Assembly: GCA_028023455.1 (NCBI GenBank)
Contig: JAQFVV010012397.1
Location: 4,360,888 to 4,424,887, forward strand
Length of the DNA stretch: 64,000 nucleotides
Source: Epiperipatus broadwayi
Taxonomy: Eukaryota > Onychophora > Udeonychophora > Euonychophora > Peripatidae
Direction of reading: 5' to 3'
In this document: piece by piece, positions 1 to 11,345 of the stretch
Layout: each line of letters opens with the position of its first letter
How positions within the stretch are numbered: the stretch's first letter is position 1
Notes under the pieces: model-generated
What the model saw: the letters and a program-made list of their open reading frames with translations, nothing else
Databases searched by the model: none
What the model was told of the DNA's origin: nothing
Program-made: the position numbers and the translations under genes

Positions 1-1
1 T

Positions 2-970
2 GGATTCCCCTATATATTTTATTCCACAACCACATTCCAACATATATATAACAGAACTTAATTCAAACTTAGAAATCTTGGCTTTGGAGTTATTTATCAT
101 ATCATTTATATTATTTGAAGAGAAAAACGAAATTCTACACAAACCACTATAAAGTTTATTAATTAATTTAGCTTGTTGATTAGATATAAAAGGAATAGAA
201 ATCCATTTATCACTTTTTAATTTACTTAATATTTTCTTATTATTACTTTTATTTTGATTATATTTTGTAATTGTATTATAAATAATATTCCTTCCATAAC
301 CAACATTCAACATATCAGTAATATATACATTAATATTTTCAATTTTATCACTAATAAATTTGCACAAATAATCACTTCTAAACAAAAATGACTTCAACCT
401 AGCTAATTTATGACTCATATAAACATTAGAATTATATGGAATATAACCCCTAATTTCCACAGACTTTAAAATCATATTATAATCAAACACATTATTATTT
501 CTTTTAATAAATATATCTAAAAACTTTATAGAATCTTCCCTCTCTTCATTTAACACCCATTTTACATTATTAATCATATTTAACTCATTAAACAAATTAA
601 CTATTGTTTCATTATGTGCACATATAAATACATCATCAACATCTCTACAATATACTTTAATTCCTTTATATTTTATCTGAGACAATATCTTAACCTCATA
701 ACTAGAAATAAAAAAATTACAAATCTGTGATACCACCGGAAGACCCATCGGCCAACCATAATTCATTTTATAAAATCAATCATTAAACCTAACATATATA
801 TTATCATTTACAAATCTTAATATTTTAATAATAAAATTCTTAATATTATTATCTATAGATTTTAAAAACAAAGCTCTTTTAATAATCTCTATTGATTCCA
901 TACGATTAATTGAACCATACATTTCAGATATGTCAAGTGTACACATAACATCATTATTATCAATTTGAAT

Positions 971-972
<2 letters not shown>
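2..972 (-). pseudogene. Penelope-like element: reverse transcriptase plus start of GIY-YIG endonuclease, cut by window edge
   Basis: Conceptual minus-strand translation gives, in order, a palm motif LDISEMYGSI (near 905-935), GWPMGLPVVSQICNFF (near 715-760), the catalytic-box region YCRDVDDVF (near 630-655), FLDIFIKR (near 500-520), and at the window edge VIYMLECGCGIKYIGES (2-52). MG-P and VDD followed by FLD and then a C-terminal 'IYxLxCxCG..YIG' segment is the arrangement of Penelope-like elements, whose RT is fused to a GIY-YIG nuclease. I checked the reading frame at five points and it is the same throughout, with one in-frame TGA at 776-778 just upstream of the MG-P motif. The 5' part ends at a TA microsatellite. 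The rest of the endonuclease lies outside the window. Relatively well preserved for this region, but the stop means it is probably inactive. Assignment to PLE is firm; the subgroup is not determined. Confidence 0.88.

Positions 973-1014
<42 letters not shown>
973..1014. repeat. (AT)n microsatellite
   Basis: About 42 bp of perfect AT dinucleotide repeat abutting the 5' end of the PLE fragment. Confidence 0.95.
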
Positions 1015-1016
<2 letters not shown>

Positions 1017-2500
1017 CCATTCTTGCTATTAAAAGGTGTGAAGGTTGCCTTGACAGCAGTTAGAGATATTGGTTGCTATATTTACTGTGAATGTTTAGGT
1101 GGTTACTGGTTGGAAACTAATTATATATATATATATATAATTGCTAAACCATTGGATAAATACACTATGCCAGGAGATCTCCATCAGGATTATAAAATAT
1201 TGACCTAAAGAACCATTCTTACTTACTTCAGGAAAATAAGTTTTTATTTATCTATTTATATATTTTATTTTATTATTTATATCATTTTAAAATGTTTATT
1301 TTATTGATTTTCATTTTCAAATTTGGTATCTTATCTTTATAGAAATGGGAGCATCCAAATTTAATTTTATAAGGGAAAATTATCAAACTAAATATATATA
1401 TATATATAATATAATATTAAATAAAATTAAATTTTATAAACCTATTTAAAAGTTTGTCAGAACTCATCTAAATTAGATGAAGTAAAATTTTGATTATTAT
1501 TTAACAAATATTAGTTAGAGTTATTATTCTTACTAATTAATATAGTAAACATAATGATATATTTATTTTTATTACAAATACTTATAAAAGGGGTTTTACA
1601 ATTACAAATAAGAGATTCATAATAATAATTATGAAACAAATGAAAAATGACGATAAATGTATTAATAGATCATTTAAATTAGTATTTTTTTTGAATTTGT
1701 TTATTGTTATATATTGTGTATATATTAGTTTGAATTATAATCTTTTCTTTAGAAAAGATTGTCAAGGTATGAAATTTTATCATGGGATATGAAAGGGAAA
1801 TATTAGTTATAAATTTTTTAAAATGATAAAAATTCATTCTTATTTATTATTATTATTTTATTTATCTTTTTATATCACATTTTTATTGTTTATTAATTAT
1901 TATTGAGGTATTAATCTGATCTCTCTACTTAGTCATTATTATATTACATTCATATTTATAAATTAATCATTAATAGGTACATAATATTTATTTTTATATA
2001 TGTGTTAATATTATAAACATTTTAGAAATACATTTTATTAGTCATTGGTTGCATAAAGGCATAGTAGTAAATATCTTGTTTAAATCCATCCCTGAAGAGA
2101 GCCAATTGCGAATTCTCCATGAATTTGAATATCATGGCATAATGGTGACTGGAAGAGGGATGAGAGGTGAATGAACTAGTCTAAATTACATTTAAATTTA
2201 TCTAATAATTATTGAGCTAGCATAGTGAAGATAGATGTAATCATGAGAATTTCATCACTTCATCTCCAGCATCCTATCCAAAGACCCTAAGTCTGATATA
2301 TATATATATATATTAAAATGATGATTTTTACAGGTCATAAATCTAAATGACATTCATTCATTTATGACTCATAGTACTAATGTATCGACATTTTGCCTGG
2401 ACTATTCAGTTGATGGCCAGTGTGATGCAGCCTAAATATCAGTACATTAATATTATGAATCATACATGCATGAAAATAGATATTATTCCATTGTGTATAA
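1015..2500. other. AT-rich stretch, nothing recognised
   Basis: Very AT-rich with short TA runs (about 1390-1405, 2297-2312). The short open frame around 1023-1208 has a low-complexity composition and no recognisable motif. No repeat shared with the rest of the window was seen. Confidence 0.6.
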
Positions 2501-3276
<776 letters not shown>

Positions 3277-5104
3277 CTACCTATCTATTTTCAACATATT
3301 GCAATCTCTTGAAATATAAAATGAAATCAATTTAGCAAATTCCCATTTTAAAATTATGATCAACACTGCAAGATTGACTTATTTATAAATCTCATGCTAA
3401 ATTGTAATCTTAAACCAATAGTATCTTCATATTTTTGTAAAATAAAAACAATTCACAGAAAAAAGGCATTGCTCATTAGATTCATTGATTGCAGATGAAG
3501 AGGGTTTACATTTTATCTTTAATGATTGTTAAATATCTATTTACTGTCAATATTGTATGGTTAGCTAGGTTGGATATAAATTGATACCTAGAAAAATTTA
3601 AATCTGATTGAAATCTTTTTTTAATGTTTTACTTTGCCGGAATTAAACACAGATCATAGGCTTTACAAGTAAATGTACTATTAATATATCATAAAACTTG
3701 TATAACATATGTATTGAATAATTTAGTTGTTTGTATTAAAGCAAAAAAAAAATTGTAAGCATGCTGCAAAGTGAATCATTTTTACAAAATAGTTAGTGGA
3801 ATATTTCAAAACTGATAGAACATATGGGAAATGGAGTGATCTGAAAAAGATAGTTTATTTTGATATAGATGAATCAAGTAGTTTTTTTAAAAAATATTCC
3901 CACATGAGTGAGATATGATATAGCTTTACTGTTGGTTTTATTTTACATATGATTTGTTGTATATTTGTCTCATAAAGAACGTTGCTGGAATAATTTAGCA
4001 TTTGGCGATACGGATATATTATACATTTACGTGTATGATAAAATAATATTCATTTTGCATTCTATATTTAAATATGGAGGATAATATAAAAAACATCAAA
4101 TTTGTTTTTAAGGAGATGGGAGACGATAGCCTATAGTATTCAAAACTTTTAATTTTATAATAAAAACGGATACCAAATTAAAATATTTTTCTTATAGTCA
4201 TATTATATTCTTTATTAATTAATTCTGTTTTGAATTTTATCAAAGCATATAAGATATTAATATAATTATTTTAAGTATATATAGTTTAATCAGTTAAATA
4301 TGTATATAACATCAATCTTTTACAAATATATTTATGCTACAACAATCTTTACTTTAATATAAAGTGTTTCTGTACATTTATACTTATAAAAAAATTGATA
4401 TGGCCTTTTTTATTGCAATTATTATTAAAAAAAACACATTAATTTTCATAGCAGAATAATAAAAACTAAGATAAACAATATTAAATTAAGATAAACAATA
4501 TTATAGATTATCTAAATTGATTACAATGCAGATGCGTCACAAAATGATTAAAATTGTTTTTTTTTAAAAAAACTAATTTACTTTATAGTAAAAAAAAAAA
4601 AAATTAATTGCAGGGAGTATTACGTTTTGTTTAAATTATAAGTGCTATTTGAGAAGTAAATGAACGTAAAAAATGAAATGTAGAATTACTAGAAGTAGAT
4701 GTTAGTTACTAATATCTAATTCGGTTTAAAATATTGAACATGTAAGATTACCACAATTATTGTAGAAAGAATAATTTTGATGCAAGAAAAGCAACAAAAG
4801 AGATTATATTAATTTTCCATTTTAGAAAGCAATAATAAACATTGATTTTCTTATTCTTAATTAATATAGGCATATGTCCAAAAGCATGTAACCTAAGTAA
4901 GGAAAGTCTAAGTTTATGAAGATTTAGATATTTCTTTTTTCTAACTTTACTTATTTCAACGTTATTTACATCAGATAATCTGATAACTGCAATTAAAACA
5001 CTAAGCAGTAATAATACATAAATGTAAATGTGAATTAGATTAGAATCAAAGTTTTAGTTAGTAAAATAGTGATAAAGAATAACTCTATTCTAAAATAATG
5101 TTAA
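3277..5104. other. AT-rich stretch, nothing recognised
   Basis: Low-complexity AT-rich sequence with homopolymer A and T runs. No open frame with recognisable motifs and no repeat shared elsewhere in the window was seen. Confidence 0.6.
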
Positions 5105-5632
5105 AAAATCAGAGCTGGACTTCATCCAAATTATAGTAAAAATAAGGGTAGTAGTGGAAACACATCTAAGAGAAGAAGAACTTATTTTGGAACAGTTGGT
5201 ATGGCAGGGTATAAATAGAAAAGAAAAAGAAAAAGGGGTGGTGGTGTAGGTGTTATATCAAAAAAATATTTAAATATTGTTAAATGTCAAGAACATTTGT
5301 GGTTTGAAATAAGGTTGGGTAGACAAGAATGGATGGTGGCTATAGTTTATATAGCCACTGGAGATAGTCAAATTATAATGGAGTGGAACTGTAATATATA
5401 TGAGTGTTTAGTTAAGGATATACAAAATTTAAAAAAAAAGGGAAAGAGAATAATGGTTATAGGGGATACGAATGGACATATTGAAGAAATTGATGATGTA
5501 GATAATAAAAATGGACAGCTTTTGAAGAAATTTTGTCACAAAGTGAATTTGAGTATTGGAAATTTATTAAATATTTGTGAGGAGCAATACACATGGTCTA
5601 GAAATAATATATTTCTCACAATAGATTATGTA
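5105..5632 (+). pseudogene. LINE 1: APE-type endonuclease, N-terminal part
   Basis: Start of a decayed non-LTR retrotransposon. The sequence encodes ETHLREEE near 5155-5185 (the conserved Glu of APE endonucleases), a Gly/Val-rich strand, then an uninterrupted stretch from 5297 with VIGDTNGHIEE near 5458-5485 (equivalent of the GDFNAH catalytic segment) and YTWSRNN..LTIDYV at 5589-5632. A frameshift separates the ETHL segment from the long frame. The coding frame is broken at 5633 by a nested insertion and resumes at 6097 with LVEKEG, so the usual IDYxLV motif spans the insertion. An APE-type endonuclease nicks target DNA for target-primed reverse transcription. This copy is inactive. Confidence 0.85.
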
Positions 5633-6083
5633 AATTAAATTGAGAGAGTCCCAGTGCTTAAGATCTCATTGGTTACTAATAGTCACAAGCGCTTGAGAAG
5701 TTTGCACTCTCTCAATTTAATTTTCAATACCGTCTGCACTTTATAAAAATATTATTTACATATATTGCTGCAAAGTTATAACATCGAAAAACTACTGCAT
5801 AGTAAATCGAAAGATTTCACGCTGTATGTTTATAATTTGAACTCAGTCAATTAAGTGTGATGATATTTAAGATTCACGCTCTGAGATATAAGTACTTTGG
5901 AGTGGCTTGGATATATAGAAAGACAAGTAAAGAAGAGAGTGGGAACCACTCTTTTCTTGTTAAATTCTCTGTCCCAGTGCTTAAGATCTGATTGGTTACT
6001 AATATTCACAAGCACTTGAGAAGTTTGCATTCTCTCAATTTAATTTTCAATACCATCTGTGCTTTATAAAAATATTATTTACA
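5633..6083. mobile_element. Nested 451-bp non-coding insertion with 13-bp TSD and repeated ends
   Basis: The insertion splits the LINE endonuclease frame and is flanked by a perfect 13-bp duplication, AATAGATTATGTA, at 5620-5632 and 6084-6096. Inside, two similar direct repeats (5633-5760 and 5961-6083, both ending in TTATTTACA) flank about 200 bp of different sequence. The left repeat starts exactly at the TSD with a 17-bp perfect inverted repeat (5633-5649 against 5706-5722). The layout resembles a miniature element with terminal direct repeats, but a 13-bp TSD is too long for an LTR integrase, so a SINE-like or dimeric element is the alternative. No coding capacity. Confidence 0.8.
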
Positions 6084-6096
6084 AATAGATTATGTA

Positions 6097-7752
6097 TTGG
6101 TAGAGAAAGAGGGAATGAATAAAATATGGAAAATTAAGGTATTTGATAATGAAGAAAACGTATGCACTAGTGATCATAACTTCATTGTAATTGAAATGGT
6201 TAGTAATGTGATGGAGAATAAAAATAAAAGTAGAAATAATAGTGAAAGATGTGGCTGGAGAGTGAATGATAAGAATAAGTTGGAAGAGTGAAAAATACAA
6301 GTTGAAGAAATCATGAAAGAGTTGGTAGTGGATGAGTATAAGGACTGGTGTAAAGAAGTAGAAAAAGTGGCAAATAGGGTTTTAGGTGAGAATATTCAGA
6401 AGAATAAAAGCAATAAAAATGAGAATTAGTAAAAGTGTAAAAGAGAGGAAAGAACCATGCAGAAAATATAAGTGTGCTATTAAGAACAAGGAAAGTGGAA
6501 AAGATATTAAAAGCTAAATGGGAAACGTACTTAGAAAAAAAGAAGTTCGCTAAAATAGATAATTATAAAGAGAGAATGAAATTGAATAGTAAATTGTTGG
6601 AGGATATTAATAAAAGTGAAAGAGATGGGATAAAAAATTTTGGAATTATATTAAAAGGAGAAATGTAGGGGGAGAGAGATAGTATTACTAGATGATGAGG
6701 AAATAGAGTGTAGCTCTAGAGAAGATTTAGAGAGAATCTTAAATAGATATGTAATGAATATAGAAAGGATGTTAGATGTGAAGGATAGAGTGATAGAAAA
6801 CATAAAAGCATATAGTAATGGGAATATTACATTTTCAGAAATTGAATTGACTGAGGTAGAGAAGAAATTGAAAAGTGGAAAGGCAAGAGGTTTAGATGAA
6901 TGGGCAGCAGAGATGGTAATGAATTTAGGATAAAGGGCAAACAAAAAGTTATTATTCTGTTTTAATAAGATGGCACAAAATAGAGTTTTCCCAAGTAGTT
7001 GTAGTAATACAAGAGTAAGATTATTATTTAAAGGAAAGGGTAAGGATCATAGAAAGTTAAATAATTATGGACTGATAGCAACAACATCAGTTTTATATAA
7101 AGTTTTCTCATCTATGGTGGCTAGAAGGGTTGTAAAATGGATGGAAGCGAATAAGGTAGTGAGGGAAAGGCAAGGAGGTTTTAGATTAGATAGATGTATA
7201 GGAGATAGTTTATTTGTAGTTACATAACTTATGGATATGAGTAGGAATTCAGGTAAACAGTTATATGTGAGTTTTATAGATATAGAAAATGCATATGATA
7301 GAGTAAATAGAAATAGATTATGGATAAGTTTAACAAATTTGGGAATGGATGCAGCTTTAGTAGAAATTATTAAAAAATTATATGAAAATAATTATTATAT
7401 ATATCAGTTAGGGAATATAAAATCAATTAAAGTTAAAAATGAGGTGGGACTAAGACAAGGATGCTCTATGTCACCTATTTTGTTTGTGTTGTATTTGAGT
7501 GAAATGGAAAGATTAATAGAAAGATTAGGAAAAAGGATAGAGATACCATTAATAGGTAGTAAGGGAGTATATATTTTGTCAGGTCTTTTTTTTTGCAGAT
7601 GATATATTTTTGTGTGCAGAAAGAAGAGAAGATATGGAAGTTATGCTGAGGACATGTGCAAGGGTGGGTAAAGAGATGGGGATTAAATTTAGTTAGGAAA
7701 AATCAAATATAATGACGGTTAATACTGGGGAAAGAGAAGATGTAGAATTTTT
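6097..7752 (+). pseudogene. LINE 1: end of endonuclease and reverse transcriptase domain
   Basis: Continuation of the LINE after the nested insertion. It encodes the endonuclease's last motif (CTSDHNFIVIE, near 6162-6195), a Lys/Glu-rich linker, then RT: KGKDHRKLNNYGLIATTSVLYK (near 7042-7105), QGGFRLDRCIGDSL, FIDIENAYDRVNRNRLW (motif A, near 7273-7325), GLRQGCSMSPILF (motif B, near 7447-7486) and FADDIFLCAE (catalytic box, 7592-7621). Several frameshifts and stops break it, for example an extra T in the T-run just before FADD and a stop near 7225-7227. Interrupted at 7753 by another LINE. The clade is uncertain; no RNase H domain was recognised. Confidence 0.88.
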
Positions 7753-8717
7753 CTCTTTCAAGATAATTTTATTTGACCTATAAGTGATTACAAAAAAAAA
7801 AATAAAAATAAAAAGATAACAAGAAATAACTAGACGAGGTTACAGGGTGATATATACAAAGAAGAAATGATCCAAAAGTCAGTAGAATACAAAATGAATG
7901 TTAGTGAAGAACTTAGTCCATGGATGCAAGGTGAATATTATTAATCTAGTCTATAACGAAATACCTTTGTTAGTAAACCCTGTTTTGTCAAGTTATGGTT
8001 GGAGGGTTTTATTAAATCATAATAGATATTAAATCATAATAGATATTTTCATATAAATTATTTAGGGGTTGGTTGGAGAGGTGCTGTTTAGACCAGTTGT
8101 GAATTCCCAGGTTAATATGGCCAGGTATGGATCAGCCTCTCTCTTGTCTGTTTCTTGGATATTTTTAATTATGCTGAGGAAGCAGTTATTGATTTCGTTA
8201 AGCAGTAATTTTTAAAAAATCACCTTGCATCTGGTCAACCAGATGGCAAAGTTTATGTAAGTGGCAAGCCTGATTTCAGTGAAAATGCCTCTATTTAAAA
8301 CCCATTCAAGAGATGTTAGATCTGGACCATTATTATCAATGTGTTTCTGGAAGTTTTGTCTTAGTCCTTGCCAGACCGGACAAAGGTGAAGGATATGGTC
8401 CATATCTTCTGGGCTGGAAAGACAGAGACAACATATGGAATCTATGTGGAAGCCTCTTCTATTAAGAAATATAGCAGTGGAGAGGCTACCAAGGTTAATT
8501 TTGAGAAGGAAGTCTGTGTGTTTAGGTGCTAGTTTCAATCTACGGGCTAGTTTGCGCAGTTTGTTTATGTCACTGGGGAGGTAAGTGGGTGCCTTATTTG
8601 AGTTGGATAAGTTGAAGGCTTCCCAATAGGTTATTTTTGAATTGAACATGGTTGTGGAAGGTACTATGTGTGTAAAAATGTATGAGATCTGTATTTGAAG
8701 CCAGATGGGAGTGAACC
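7753..8717 (-). mobile_element. LINE 2: 5'-truncated LINE inserted antisense into LINE 1, 15-bp TSD
   Basis: Flanked by a perfect 15-bp duplication AGATGTAGAATTTTT at 7738-7752 and 8718-8732. The insert lies antisense to LINE 1, with its 3' end (AATAAA-like, ending GAAAGAG on the minus strand) at 7753. An open frame at 8212-8649 (minus, 145 codons) encodes the C-terminal part of a LINE polyprotein: YWEAFNLS, LAPKHTDFLLKINLGSLSTAIFLNRRG, and a zinc-knuckle-like C-x2-C-x7-H-x4-C segment. The same block order and the same 3' terminal sequence type occur in LINE 3 (50.3-53.4 kb), so the two belong to one family. The intact TSD and open frame suggest it is younger than its host element. Confidence 0.88.
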
Positions 8718-8732
8718 AGATGTAGAATTTTT

Positions 8733-9830
8733 ATTGGGAGATATTAAGTTAAGTGTCATGAATAGATATAATTATTTTGGAATTATTTTAAGTAATAAGA
8801 AAAGTTATTTGGATGAATGGGAGAAAAAAATTGATAAATGAAGCAAAGAAAAGAAAGGGATTGATAAAGAAATTAACAGTGTTTTTACATAATAAATATG
8901 ATGTAGCTAGAATTATATAAAAGGGAGTTGCAGTAGCAGGGTTAACATATGGTAATGATGCATTATGTGTTATTAAAGAGATATTAAATTACTTAGAAAA
9001 AGTTTAAAGGGAAGTAGGAAGACATGCATTGGATGCAGATGTATGAACAGCAAGGGAGGCAATTCAAGGAGAAATGGGATGGTCAAGTTTTCATATGAGA
9101 GATGCAAAAAGTAAAATAAAAATGTTTGGTAGATTGCAGTTTATGGATAATAAAAGAATAGCCAAATAGTATTTAATTGGGTTATGAGTAAAGGCAGACA
9201 ACAAAATGGGTGAGAAAGGTAATGCAGTATGCAAAAGATTTGGATAAAAAATTTATATCAGTATATATTTGTGCAAAAGATGGGATGATTGTGTTAGGAG
9301 GATTGTTGAGCGTTATAGTGGTAAGGAATGGGATAAAAGAGTAGATTTATTAATAAAGAATAGGGAGTTAGAAAGATGGAAAACTAGTATGGAGAGTAAA
9401 AGAGTTTAAATATATATAGAAATAAATAGAATATATGATAATAGTAAGGAAAATAGTTTATTGTTTAAGGCTTGAACAGGATCTTTAGCAACAAGAGAAT
9501 ATACATGTAAATAGAAAAAATGGGTGATTTAGTCTGTAAATTATGTAAGGATGGAATAAAAAATATTAGGCATCTTTTAATTGAATGTAAATGCTTGAAA
9601 ACAGAAAGGGCACATATAATGAAGTTATGGAAGGATAAATATGATAAAAATGATTATACAGAAAGTGGATTATTGGTTTTTATGTTGGGTTTGGGAAAAG
9701 ATAAGGGGGATTTAGATATAAAGGCCATAGAGTTGACAAAGATTATGTTGGGGAAATAAGATGGAGCAGAATATGGGAAAACTTAGAATGGAGAATGTAA
9801 AATAAAGTAGCTAACAGGATTCTCTGGGCA
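8733..9830 (+). pseudogene. LINE 1: thumb and C-terminal zinc-knuckle region
   Basis: Resumes the LINE 1 frame directly after the duplicated target: VEFLLGDIKLSVMNRYNYFG follows the GEREDVEF that precedes the LINE 2 insertion. Further on are the post-RT motif YFGIILSNK and, at 9520-9759, an open frame with CKLCKDGIKNIRHLLIECKCL, a C-x2-C...H...C zinc-knuckle typical of the C terminus of several APE-LINE clades. Multiple stops lie between. The coding region ends near 9760. Exact boundary is an estimate. Confidence 0.8.
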
Positions 9831-10094
9831 TAATTGCTGAGAGATTTTTGACTTTGTTTAAGGAGAAGCTCACATCACATGTTTCTGGTTCCCTGTTTCA
9901 TTCCCTTTTTCCTAGTTTAGGGAATTAAATTTCTCTAAAACTATCCTTATTAAAAAGGGGAGTTTCTTAACTCTCTTTTCATATATAAGCTATATCAGCA
10001 ATGTAATCACAAATAAGAATATTTTCAACTTTTATAAAAATGTTATGTAAATATATGGCAATCACTGAAATTACAAAGATTTCTATAGAGATTT

Positions 10095-11165
10095 TACCTT
10101 TTAATGAACATTTTCATTTCACTTAATTTTGTTGAATGAATGAGAAAATCTGGTTGTTGTGAGGACTCCCCAGGGGCCTAAATTCTAGTTCTTTTGAGGG
10201 AGGGGGATGGGATGAGGGCGCTGTGGTGATCATTACCAACATTGGTTTTTCTCATTCACAAGATAGAAAAAATAACATTATTTATGGCAATTCTTTAACG
10301 TTATCATCATGAATAATTTTATCCATGTATTATTGCAAAATAAGTTGCAGCTTGGCCTCATGATTCTAACTGCAAGTGATTCACCTTATTTAATTTTATT
10401 ACTTCCAATGTTGTTATTGATAGGGCTGGCCTTTTGATGTTCATGTGATTTTCATGATGGATTAGAATGGTTTTCAGCAGAGACATTTTGAAGCTTGGAT
10501 TTTTTTTCTTGTTCTCCATGGTTTTTTCATAATTTTTCCAAAGTATTTGGGATTGCTTTTTTATGAAAATATTCGAGGCCATTTGGAAGAACTGAACAGT
10601 AGATTGATTTAGTCCATATTTTATGTTTCGATTTCTCAACTTATCTACTGCAAATTGGATTTCCAATATTGTACTCCTAAAACACTATTCATATTTGATT
10701 TCTAGACTTTACAAATAATTCCTAATTGTACCTTTTGATTAAAATTTTTATTACACTCAACTTTGCTGACTGAATGAGAGAGTCTGGTTGTTGGGAGGGG
10801 TCCCAGAGACCTAAATCCTAGTTCTTTTGAGGGGGAGAGCTAGGATGAGGGTGCTGCAGGGACTGTTGCCAACATTGATTTTCTCATACACATGAAGTAA
10901 AAAAATGCTATTCATAGGGTTTTAGCATTATTGTTATAAACGATCTTGTCCAAGTATTATTGCAAAGTAAACCGCAGTTTGGCCTAATGATTTTAATTGC
11001 AAATGATTTACCCTATTTAAATTTATTATTTCCAATGTTGTTATCTCCAAGTGTTTTCCTATTCTCAATTTATCCATAGAAAATTGGATTTCTCAATATT
11101 GTATTCCTAAAATGCTACTCACATTTAAACTCTAGACTTTACAAATAATTTCTAATTGTAACATT
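10095..11165. repeat. Diverged head-to-tail duplication, possibly LINE 1 3' UTR
   Basis: Two similar blocks follow each other: 10095-10729 and 10730-11165. Shared landmarks include GAATGAGA-A-TCTGGTTGTTG, CCTAAAT-CTAGTTCTTTTGAGGG, TATTGCAAA-TAA, TTCCAATGTTGTTAT and CTAGACTTTACAAATAATT. The second copy lacks about 200 bp present in the first (about 10420-10630). A block ending in AATAAA (11315-11320) and an A-rich tail follows. Position directly downstream of LINE 1 on the same strand suggests a repeated 3' UTR, but this is inference. Confidence 0.7.
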
Positions 11166-11314
11166 CATTTGTCTTTAATGGTTAAAACACACCGTTTCCA
11201 CACCCCCTTTTTTTTCATAGGTATCCTTCCCCTTTCACCATGTTGCTCCTGAATTTCATTTTTACCATTCTTTGTAAATTTTTTATTTAACTGTATTTGT
11301 ACCTTTTTTTGATG

Positions 11315-11345
11315 AATAAACTTTCATCACTGAGAAAAAAAGAGA
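11315..11345 (+). promoter_or_regulatory. Candidate LINE 1 polyadenylation signal and A-rich tail
   Basis: AATAAA at 11315-11320 is followed 14 bp later by an A-rich run (GAGAAAAAAAGAGAAAA). It would mark the 3' end of LINE 1 if the duplicated tract is its 3' UTR. No TSD was identified because the 5' end is not defined. Confidence 0.35.

Noticed and set aside
10358-10666. 102-codon minus-strand frame
   Set aside because: Lies within the duplicated tract, is not maintained in the second copy and has no motif.
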